From Falsiroseomonas sp050563525 (GTDB taxonomy: Bacteria; Pseudomonadota; Alphaproteobacteria; Acetobacterales; Acetobacteraceae), in the NCBI RefSeq assembly GCF_050563525.1, contig NZ_JBNXUN010000009.1, forward strand, positions 62,001 to 126,000: DNA of 64,000 nt, read 5' to 3'. A program made the translations under genes and the position numbers. Positions 35,264 to 42,336 of this stretch are shown in pieces; the first letter of the stretch is position 1; each line of letters begins with the position of its first letter. The notes beneath the pieces were generated by a model. It was not told where the DNA came from, did not search any database, and saw only the letters and a program-made list of their open reading frames with translations.

Positions 35264-36787
35264 ATCGCAGCGGTCAGCAACCTTCCGCGCCTGGGCCTCG
35301 ACTGTGTCGCGGCCCTGCCCTGCGGGCGACGCCTTGTCCTCGGCTGGGCTGCCACAAGCGAGGACGCGCCCGGCATGCTGTCCATTCAGGCCGGCGCGGC
35401 CGAATGGTCGATCGAGCATGCAAGCCTGCATCCGACCACCGAGCCCGTACCCGCCCAGGGCTTCATCCTGCTGGCGGTTCCCCCGCCCGCCGGTGCGACG
35501 GCAACGCCGGACCTGATCCTTGCCGCCGGCACCGCGCAGCGCCGCGTGATGCTTGCGGGCGGCGGCATCGAGACGGATCCCGGCCGCGGCCTCGCCACCG
35601 CTGATCCGCAGGCCGGGTTCGCCCTCCTGCGGGATGCCGCCTCCAGCCCAGCCATGGCCGGCCTTCTGGACAACGGCACGCCACCCTTCGGCGGCTTCGG
35701 CGCGTGGATCGCCCGGATCGAGCCGGTCCGCGGCAAGTCGGTGGAGGGAGGCGGCGGCCTCGAGGAGGCCGAGACGCTGACCTCCGCCGCCGGCGAGGTG
35801 CTGGTGGTGCTGCGCGGCGCCCAGCCCTTCCCGCCTATGGCGCGGGTCGAAGCCGTCGCCATCGGTGTGGTTGCCGATGCCGAAGGCGTCCACCGCGCGG
35901 TGCCGGTGCCCCTGCTGGACTGGCAATCGACGTGCCTGCCGCAGGCCCTGGTCGGCCACGCCCAGCTCGACCCTGCCTGGCTCGACCGCCTGGACGCGCT
36001 GGAACTGGTGCTCGCGGTGCATGGCGGGCCGGATGAGTGCCGCCTGCTGCGCTGCCGGCCGCGCGCCGCCACGGCGCCCGACCTGTTGGACGCGGTGTGC
36101 CGCACCACGCCTTTCGCCGAACGGACCGAGGCGGGTGCCGCGGGCGCGCTGGCGCTGCTGCGGCTGTTGATCGCCCGGCGCGAGGCTCGCCTGGCGCCGG
36201 TGCTGGCCAGCCTGGCCACGCCCAGCGCCGCACAGGGTGCCGGCGCCTCATCCCGCCTGCCCCGGATGGCGCTGCTTCTCGGCGCCGACGACCCGTTCGC
36301 CGCGCGCCTGTTCCAGGTAACGGCAGCCGAGATCGAGTCGCGATGCGACAGCCTGCTCGTGCTGGGCGATGCGGCGACGGAGGTGGCGGAGGTGTTCCTG
36401 CGCCGCGGCCGCATCCCGGTGCAGACCGGCGCCGCGGCGGCGCAGGCGCTGCGCCGGGCGGCCGGGTGCTGCACCGTACTGCCGGTGCCGGCAGCACGGT
36501 TTGCCGAGGCCGTCGCCCGAGGTCGCCCGGCGGAGGCGATGGACGACGCGTTCGGGGCGCGGGAGCTGGCCCTGCTGACCGTGCTGCATGGCGCGGCCGG
36601 CTGCGAGGCGGCGCTGGCGGATACCTTGGCGCGGCTGCTGCGGCTGCGACGCCTGCGCTCCGGAGAGGCGCCGTTCCTGCCGGTGCAGCGCGGCTGGACC
36701 AGTCTGGCTGCCGCCGACCTCGTCAACCGGCACCTGTCGCGGCTCTGGCAGGCCGCGGTCCCGCCGGAGGAGTCGCGGCATGGCTGA
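35264..36787 (+). CDS. Hypothetical protein of the glycan cluster, start codon unclear
   Basis: The protein of about 507 residues is not recognised. It has an N-terminal domain beginning near LPRLGLDCVAALPCGRRL, a middle with RGAQPFPPMARVEAVAIGV, and a C-terminal alpha/beta part containing SLLVLGDAATEVAEVFLRRG. It is soluble and has no signal peptide. Between the cysQ stop and the first in-frame ATG (35375) there is no ATG, GTG or TTG, although the coding signal with high GC at third positions begins earlier. The best-placed initiator is ATC at 35264 with GGGAG 9 bases upstream. The start could also be ATG 35375 or lie inside cysQ. It overlaps the next gene by 8 bases. Confidence 0.7.
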   Translation: MAAVSNLPRLGLDCVAALPCGRRLVLGWAATSEDAPGMLSIQAGAAEWSIEHASLHPTTEPVPAQGFILLAVPPPAGATATPDLILAAGTAQRRVMLAGGGIETDPGRGLATADPQAGFALLRDAASSPAMAGLLDNGTPPFGGFGAWIARIEPVRGKSVEGGGGLEEAETLTSAAGEVLVVLRGAQPFPPMARVEAVAIGVVADAEGVHRAVPVPLLDWQSTCLPQALVGHAQLDPAWLDRLDALELVLAVHGGPDECRLLRCRPRAATAPDLLDAVCRTTPFAERTEAGAAGALALLRLLIARREARLAPVLASLATPSAAQGAGASSRLPRMALLLGADDPFAARLFQVTAAEIESRCDSLLVLGDAATEVAEVFLRRGRIPVQTGAAAAQALRRAAGCCTVLPVPAARFAEAVARGRPAEAMDDAFGARELALLTVLHGAAGCEAALADTLARLLRLRRLRSGEAPFLPVQRGWTSLAAADLVNRHLSRLWQAAVPPEESRHG

Positions 36788-38063
36788 GCCCCGCATCTGC
36801 ATCGTCGCCCATTCGCACCCTGAATTCTCCAAGGGCGGCGGGGAGCTTGCGGCCTGGCGGCAGTTCGAGGCGATGCGTGCCGCCGGGCGCGACGTCCGCC
36901 TCGTCGCGGCGTCGGAGGTCGGCACGCAGTATGCCGGGCTGCGCGGCATCGAGCCCGTCACCGCGCTCGGGGAAGACGAGTACCTGTACATGTTCGATGG
37001 CATGGCGGAGGACCGGCTGGCCTGGGACGACCCGTTCAAGCGCCGCGTGCTGGTCGACTTCCTGGCCGGGCTGGACTGCGATGTCTACCACTTCCACCAC
37101 TATTGGCGCGTCGGCGTCGACCTGATCGATGATCTGATGCAGGCGCGGCCGGAAGCCCGCTTTGTCATGACCATGCACGAGATGCTGGCGATCTGCCTGC
37201 ATCACGGCCAGATGGTGAAGACCCGTGCGCGGGAGCTGTGCCGGCGGGAGTCGCCGATGAGCTGCCTCGCCTGCTTTCCGGACCAGACGCTGGAACGCTT
37301 CGCCTACCGCAAGGCCATGCTGCTGGCCGTGCTGTCGCGCTTCGACAGCATTGTCCACCCGAGTGAATTCATCCGCGACCGCTACCGCGCCTGGGGCCTG
37401 ACCGCGCCGCACGATCCGGTGGTGGAGAATTACCTGGGCGATCCGCTGCTGGCCTTGCCGCGTGTGGCGGCGGATGCCGGGGCCATGGCGCACCGCTTTG
37501 GCTTCTTCGGCCAGCCCACCTCGTTCAAGGGGCTCGACGTGCTGCTGCGCGCGCTGCCGATGGCGCTGCGGACCTCGCCCGGGATCTTGATGACCGTCTT
37601 CGGCGCGGAGCGGGAGGATGCGCTGCGCCTGTTCCCGGTGCTGGAGCCGCTGGTCGAGGAATGCGGCGCGAGCCTGACCTTCGCCGGGCGCTACGATCCC
37701 GCCGATGCGGTGGCGCTGATGCGCAGCGTCGGCTGGGTCGTGGTGCCCTCGGTGTGGTGGGAGAACTCGCCGGTGGTGATCCAGGAGGCCCGTCGGGCCG
37801 GCACGCCGTTGATCGTCTCCGACATCGGCGGCATGGCCGAGAAGGTGCTGCCCGGCATCGATGGCCTGCACTTCAAGCGCGCCGCGCCGGTGGATCTGGC
37901 GGCGGTGATGTTGGCGGCGACGCAGCCGAGGCTGCGCGCGGACCTCGGCGACAGCCTCCGCGATGTCCTCGGCCGCGCAGAGTTCCTGCGACAACTCGAC
38001 GATGCCTATGCCGCGCGCGCGCCGCGGCGCGAGGCGATCCTGATGCCGGCCGGGCGCGCGTGA
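36780..38063 (+). CDS. GT4 family glycosyltransferase
   Basis: The 427-residue protein has a GT-B layout: the N-terminal HSHPEFSKGGGELAAWRQFE with a Gly-rich loop, DVYHFHHYWRVG and MTMHEMLAICLHHGQM. The C-terminal donor domain has GFFGQPTSFKGLDVLLRAL and the PSVWWENSPVVIQEA motif with the E-x7-E spacing of GT4 enzymes. CRRESPMSCLACF contains three cysteines, as in some related enzymes. GGAGGAG lies 8 bases upstream of the ATG within the end of the preceding gene. Its stop overlaps the GTG of the next transferase. Sugar specificity is unknown. Confidence 0.87.
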   Translation: MAEPRICIVAHSHPEFSKGGGELAAWRQFEAMRAAGRDVRLVAASEVGTQYAGLRGIEPVTALGEDEYLYMFDGMAEDRLAWDDPFKRRVLVDFLAGLDCDVYHFHHYWRVGVDLIDDLMQARPEARFVMTMHEMLAICLHHGQMVKTRARELCRRESPMSCLACFPDQTLERFAYRKAMLLAVLSRFDSIVHPSEFIRDRYRAWGLTAPHDPVVENYLGDPLLALPRVAADAGAMAHRFGFFGQPTSFKGLDVLLRALPMALRTSPGILMTVFGAEREDALRLFPVLEPLVEECGASLTFAGRYDPADAVALMRSVGWVVVPSVWWENSPVVIQEARRAGTPLIVSDIGGMAEKVLPGIDGLHFKRAAPVDLAAVMLAATQPRLRADLGDSLRDVLGRAEFLRQLDDAYAARAPRREAILMPAGRA

Positions 38064-39103
38064 GCCAGGCCGTCGGACGGATGCGCGTCGCCATCCTGAT
38101 GTCGCATGCCAGCCGCAACATGAACGGCGCGGTTCGCGACATGATCCTGGCGCGCGCCATGGCCACCCACGGGATGCAGGCGCGGGTCTTCCGGATGCAT
38201 CCGGGACCTGCGACCGAGCACGAGATGATGCTTGGCGGCGCCGTGCCGGTGACCTTCTGCGCCGCCGACAACCCGCAGGACATCCCGCATCGGCAGCTTT
38301 CGGCCTCGCTGCTGGCCGAGGTCGTGTCCTTCGCGCCCGATGCGGTGCTGTACAAGGGCCTCGGCTACGCGGTGAACGCCAGCCTGCACGCGGCGCTGCC
38401 CGCCACCACGCGCGTCGTGCTGGTGATCGGTGGCGGCGTGACCGATCCGATCGTGCCGCAAGCCAGCCTGGTGCTCGGCGAGTACCCCGAGCAGATGCAG
38501 AAGCACTTCCCGGAGCTGGCCAAGGCCAAGCGCGCCCTGGTGCTGCCGAAGTTCATCGACATGGCAGTGGCGGGGTTGGGTCGGCCGGTGCCGTGGCGCG
38601 AGGCCGATTTCGACATCGTCAATGTCGGCAACTTCAACGAGAAGCGGAAGAACCAGGTGGCGCTGCTGCCCTTCACGGAGCGCTACCGCGTTCTGTGCAT
38701 CGGCGCCGGACCGCTGGCAGTGCCGCTGAGGAAGGCCGAAAACCCGCGCCTGTTCCTGCCAGGCCGGCTCAGCCAGCCCCAGGTCTTCGATCATCTGCGT
38801 CGGTCGCGCATCATGGTGCATACCTCCACCATGGACGGGCTGCCGCGCGCGACGGTGGAAGCGATGGCGAGCGGCGTGCCTGTCATCGCCTTCCAGGCCA
38901 CGATCGCGGGGGGCATTCCGCCGGCCGCGGGACTGCTGGTGTCCCCCGCCGGGCTGCCGCATGCGGTGGAACTGCTCATGGCGGATGACGGCATGCGCCT
39001 GCGCATGGGCCGTGCCGCACGGCGCTATGTGGAACGTGAGCATGGCGCGGCGGCGATCGAGCGCTGTGCCACCCAGGTCATCAAGCTCCTCGCGGAAAGC
39101 TGA
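38060..39103 (+). CDS. GT4 family glycosyltransferase
   Basis: The 347-residue protein shows VAILMSHASRNMNGAVRDM at the N-terminus and, in the donor domain, DIVNVGNFNEKRKNQVALL and HTSTMDGLPRATVEAMASG. The latter carries the conserved Glu of GT4 enzymes. The GTG at 38060 overlaps the previous stop (GTGA); ATG 38081 with GGACGG immediately upstream is an alternative. A hairpin at its stop codon suggests it ends the plus-strand transcript. The acceptor is unknown. Confidence 0.85.
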   Translation: MSQAVGRMRVAILMSHASRNMNGAVRDMILARAMATHGMQARVFRMHPGPATEHEMMLGGAVPVTFCAADNPQDIPHRQLSASLLAEVVSFAPDAVLYKGLGYAVNASLHAALPATTRVVLVIGGGVTDPIVPQASLVLGEYPEQMQKHFPELAKAKRALVLPKFIDMAVAGLGRPVPWREADFDIVNVGNFNEKRKNQVALLPFTERYRVLCIGAGPLAVPLRKAENPRLFLPGRLSQPQVFDHLRRSRIMVHTSTMDGLPRATVEAMASGVPVIAFQATIAGGIPPAAGLLVSPAGLPHAVELLMADDGMRLRMGRAARRYVEREHGAAAIERCATQVIKLLAES

Positions 39104-39131
39104 CGCGGGCACCACTCCCCGCACCGCGTCA
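39101..39131 (+). terminator. Hairpin at the end of the glycosyltransferase run
   Basis: TGACGCGG at 39101-39108, which includes the stop codon, can pair perfectly with CCGCGTCA at 39124-39131 around a 15-base loop. No T-tract follows, so it may be a weak or Rho-assisted terminator. Confidence 0.4.
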
Positions 39132-39432
39132 GAGCGTCTCGCGGCGATGGAAGCAGAGCGAGGCGCTTCGTTCGCTTCACGGCCACATCAGGAAGACGAC
39201 GCCGGAAGCCGTGCATCGCACCCATGGCAGGCGCCCGATCCGCGCCGCATTGGAAGCTTTCGTTGTGCCGGGCCTTGGTGCGGAGCGCGGCAGGCGACCG
39301 CACCTGCCACGGCCTGAAACGATGCCGGGCTTGCCGGATCGGCGCTGCCGTTGAATCCCCGCCGCCGCCACCGGATGGGCACCCTTGACCATCCGCGGCC
39401 GCCGCCCAAGGCTGGCCACGGAGGAAACACCC
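39132..39432. other. Intergenic region before the dehalogenase-like gene
   Basis: About 300 bases without a supported gene. Short open frames here do not resemble proteins and lack ribosome binding sites. A TTGACC hexamer at 39385-39390 could be a -35, but no good -10 lies at the right distance. GGAGGAAA near 39418-39425 is the ribosome binding site of the next gene. No repeat, tRNA or insertion element was seen. Confidence 0.5.
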
Positions 39433-40365
39433 ATGTCCGATGAGACCAGGCCGCCCAGCGCCGTGGCCGCCGCCCTGCTACCCGGCTTCCGCCATCAGCG
39501 CATCCGCACCGCTGGCGCGGACATCCAGGCGGCCATCGGCGGTTCAGGACCACCACTGCTGCTGTTGCACGGCAACCCGCTGACGCATGTGAGCTGGCAC
39601 AAGGTGGCACCCGATCTCGCGCGCCGCTTCACCGTCGTCGCCATCGACCTGCGCGGCTATGGCGACAGCAGCAAGCCGGAGGGCGGCGCCGACCACGCCG
39701 GCTACAGCTTCCGCGCCATGGCGCAGGACGGGGTGGAGGTAATGGCGGCCCTCGGCTTCTCCCGCTTTGCCGTGGCGGGGCACGACCGTGGCGCCCGCGT
39801 CGCGTTCCGCATGGCGCTGGACCATCCTGGCTGCGTCGACCGGCTCGCCTCGCTGGACATCGTGCCGACCTGGCACCTGCTGTCCAACATCACGCTGGGC
39901 TGGGGCCTGGAGAGCTACCACTGGTTCTTCATGGCGCAGAAGGCGCCGTTCCCCGAAAAGCTGCTCTGCGCCGACCTCGACTACTACATCAACTACAAGC
40001 TGAACAAGAAAGGCGTGGGACTTTCGATCTTCTCGCCCGAGGCGTTCTCCGAATACGTCCGCTGCACGACGCCTGAGCAGGTGCATGCGGTGTGCGAGGA
40101 CTACCGCGCCACCGTCACGCTGGACTACGAGATGGACCGCGAAGACTTTGGCAAGCGCCGGATCGAATGCCCGGTGCTGGTGCTGTGGGGCAGCAACAGC
40201 CATGTCGGGCGGCATCTGGCGGTAATGGAGGCTTGGTCCCCCTGGGCGCCGGATTTGCGCGGCTGGGCCATTCCGACCGGCCACTATCCGGCCGAACAGC
40301 GGCCGGACCTCGTGCTCGGCGCCTTCCTGCCGTTCTTCTCCGGCGAGGAGCCTGTGCCCGGTTAA
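39433..40365 (+). CDS. Alpha/beta hydrolase, fluoroacetate dehalogenase-like
   Basis: The 310-residue protein has the alpha/beta-hydrolase oxyanion segment LLLLHGNPLTHVSWHK and the nucleophile elbow GHDRGARVAFRMALDHP. The elbow carries Asp as nucleophile and the two Arg residues that bind the substrate carboxylate in fluoroacetate dehalogenases. YHWFFMAQKAPFPEKL supplies the His-Trp pair of the fluoride pocket, and CEDYRAT the Tyr. GHYPAEQRP near the C-terminus provides the catalytic His. These residues fit fluoroacetate/haloacetate dehalogenase well, but some family members act as epoxide hydrolases or other esterases. Its TAA overlaps the stop of the convergent gene. The start is supported by GGAGGAAA. 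Confidence 0.85.
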   Translation: MSDETRPPSAVAAALLPGFRHQRIRTAGADIQAAIGGSGPPLLLLHGNPLTHVSWHKVAPDLARRFTVVAIDLRGYGDSSKPEGGADHAGYSFRAMAQDGVEVMAALGFSRFAVAGHDRGARVAFRMALDHPGCVDRLASLDIVPTWHLLSNITLGWGLESYHWFFMAQKAPFPEKLLCADLDYYINYKLNKKGVGLSIFSPEAFSEYVRCTTPEQVHAVCEDYRATVTLDYEMDREDFGKRRIECPVLVLWGSNSHVGRHLAVMEAWSPWAPDLRGWAIPTGHYPAEQRPDLVLGAFLPFFSGEEPVPG

Positions 40366-41516
40366 CCCGCGCGTTCCCTGGCGCGGGTCTGCGCCAGGTC
40401 CCAGGGAAGCTGGAAGAAGATTTCGTCCCAGCCCCAGAACTGCCGCAGGGAGGTGCGCAGCGCGTTGGGTGGCAGCACCGGCCGCCTGCCATCGCGCGCC
40501 GTCACCGCCAGCACCGGCGCCAGCAGGTCGCGCCAGAAATCCGCCGAGAGCCAGGCATCCACCACGCTGGCATGCCGGCCCGGTGCCAAATCGCCCCGGT
40601 GCGGCGCGACCCGCATCGGCGGCGTGCCGAGGAAGATCCCCTCCTTGCCAAAGAACCGCGCCTCCGCGACGACGGAGGAGGATACGCCGACGACGCGGCG
40701 GATCGCGTCCTGCGCCAGCAGGACATAGGCATTCTCCCGGGTCTCATGGATGCGGGACAGCCGCAGGCCCACCTGGTGCAGGCCGAAGCCATCCGGGTTG
40801 TAGGGGTGCGGCTTGAACAGCACCGGCCCGACCCCGCCGATCGCCGCGTGCAGCCGGGCCGCGAAATCCGACAGGTCCAGCAGCCGGCCATTGGCGATCA
40901 GCGCGCGGTCCACCTGGGTCTGGCCGACCAGCAGGCAGGGCTCCTCCACCGGGACGCGCGGCGGCATCTTCACCGCGGTCGCCGCCAGAAGGTCGGCCCA
41001 GGGCTCGAAGACATGGTCCTCGGCATGGTGAGGCACCAGGCGCGCGAGGATTTCCGGATGGTCGGTCGCGATGGCGAACAGCACGTCCGGGCCAAAGCGG
41101 TAGGGGTGGATGTTCACGTCGATCCAAGGCACGCCGACCAGCGTCAGCAGCCGCTTCTGCAACTCCGTCAGCTCGAATCCGATCACCGCCACGGCGCCGG
41201 CGAAGGGCTCCGCCAGCAGCGCCGCCGCGTCGCGCGGCAAGTCCCTGGCATCGAACAGGCCGACCCAGCCGGAGACGTCCGGCGTGGCGCCGGCCGCCGC
41301 GAAGAAGCCTGCGGTGTCGAAGCCCACCACGTCGGACTCCGGCGGCGCGATGCCTGGCTCGTCCCAGACCAGCGCCTGAACCGGCAGGCCGGAGGCCGCG
41401 GTCAGCGCGCGGCGCACCAGCCGGTGGAACCACAGGATGTTGCCGTTCTGCGATGGCTTGAACAGCCTGTCCTGCGGCCGCAGCAGGTCGCCGGTGACCA
41501 GGATGCGACGCGCCAT
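40362..41516 (-). CDS. Capsule polysaccharide export-like protein (KpsS-like)
   Basis: The 384-residue soluble protein begins ARRILVTGDLLRPQDRLFKPS. Its second half carries LLVGQTQVDRALI, VLFKPHPYNPDGFG and RRVVGVSSSVVAEARFFGK. The order of a VGQ-x-D element, a KPHP element and a SSS-VAEA element is like that of capsule export/synthesis proteins (KpsS/LipB type, GT99-like Kdo transferases). This is inferred from motif pattern, not from a search. It lies 2 bases after the preceding gene on the same strand, downstream of dnaE. Its stop codon shares TTAA with the convergent hydrolase gene. Confidence 0.6.
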   Translation of the reverse strand: MARRILVTGDLLRPQDRLFKPSQNGNILWFHRLVRRALTAASGLPVQALVWDEPGIAPPESDVVGFDTAGFFAAAGATPDVSGWVGLFDARDLPRDAAALLAEPFAGAVAVIGFELTELQKRLLTLVGVPWIDVNIHPYRFGPDVLFAIATDHPEILARLVPHHAEDHVFEPWADLLAATAVKMPPRVPVEEPCLLVGQTQVDRALIANGRLLDLSDFAARLHAAIGGVGPVLFKPHPYNPDGFGLHQVGLRLSRIHETRENAYVLLAQDAIRRVVGVSSSVVAEARFFGKEGIFLGTPPMRVAPHRGDLAPGRHASVVDAWLSADFWRDLLAPVLAVTARDGRRPVLPPNALRTSLRQFWGWDEIFFQLPWDLAQTRARERAG

Positions 41517-41518
41517 GC

Positions 41519-42286
41519 TCAGGCCGCGCGCTCGATCCGCACCCAGCCGAGGCCCAGGCCCAATTCCCGCGTATCGCGACGCGGCCCGGTGGCGGCATCG
41601 GCGAAGCGGGTGCCGGTCAGCAGCAGCGCCACGCGCGACCCGGCCGGAAGTTCGGGCAGCATCGCAAGCGCACGGCAGGTGTGCACGGCACCGTCCTGCG
41701 ACAGCACCTCAAGCTCCAGCTTCAGGCCATCCAGGAACAGGTCGTGCTGCGCCGGGTCCAGCGCCACGCCGAAGGGGGCGCGCAGCGCCAATGTCACCAG
41801 CACCGGCCCGCCGCCCAGCCCCGGCAGTTGCATCGTGGCGAAGCGTGCCGGGCCGGACCAGCGCAGGGAACCGGCCTCCGTGGATTCAGCGGGGTACCAG
41901 CCGAAGCCGATGAAATCTTCGGAGGCCACATCCACAGCATAGGGGCCGGCGTCCGGCGCCTCGGCCGGGCCGGAAGCCGCGTCGCGCCGCGCCGCCGGGA
42001 TGAAGGGCAGCGGGTCGATCCGCAGCCGCTCGGCGCGGGAGAGCGCATCCGCCTGCCGAAGCTGCGCCATGCCCTCGACCTGCGCCGAGAGCCGCGCGAC
42101 CTCCTCGACCAGGTATTCGCCGAATACGCGCTGATCGGCGTCGAGCCGCGCCAGGAAGGGCTCCGCCACCGCCCGCATCCGCGCCGCCTCCGCGGCGTGC
42201 AGCCCGGCTTCCAGCAGGACGGCGGCGCGACGATCCGGCGACAGGTCGAGCAGCGGATGATGACCCAGGGTCTGATCGTGCGGCAG
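41519..42286 (-). CDS. Hypothetical protein of the glycan cluster, possible CTG start
   Basis: The family is not recognised. The protein has a helical N-terminal part (about residues 1-85, with Leu/Ala/Glu-rich helices) and a beta-rich C-terminal domain including FIGFGWYPAES and GSLRWSGPARFATMQLP. Such a domain is seen near glycosyltransferases and may bind sugar. The first ATG is at 42178, but protein-like sequence with high third-position GC extends upstream to a CTG at 42286, which has GGAGG 9 bases before it; a TAG closes the frame 27 bases further up. It lies 50 bases after dnaE and 2 bases before the KpsS-like gene, so these three are probably cotranscribed. Confidence 0.65.
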   Translation of the reverse strand: MPHDQTLGHHPLLDLSPDRRAAVLLEAGLHAAEAARMRAVAEPFLARLDADQRVFGEYLVEEVARLSAQVEGMAQLRQADALSRAERLRIDPLPFIPAARRDAASGPAEAPDAGPYAVDVASEDFIGFGWYPAESTEAGSLRWSGPARFATMQLPGLGGGPVLVTLALRAPFGVALDPAQHDLFLDGLKLELEVLSQDGAVHTCRALAMLPELPAGSRVALLLTGTRFADAATGPRRDTRELGLGLGWVRIERAA

Positions 42287-42336
42287 GGCGAAGGTCCTCC
42301 GGCGGGCGCGGCCAATCTACCCGAGCGAAAGCGCCC

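Noticed and set aside
39132..39432. Possible transposon remnant or tRNA in the empty region
   Set aside because: No terminal inverted repeats, target duplication, transposase fragment or T-arm sequence was seen.
40362..42286. Restriction-modification, toxin-antitoxin or phage-defence genes near dnaE
   Set aside because: None of the unknown proteins shows nuclease, helicase, TIR or toxin motifs; glycan-type motifs fit better.
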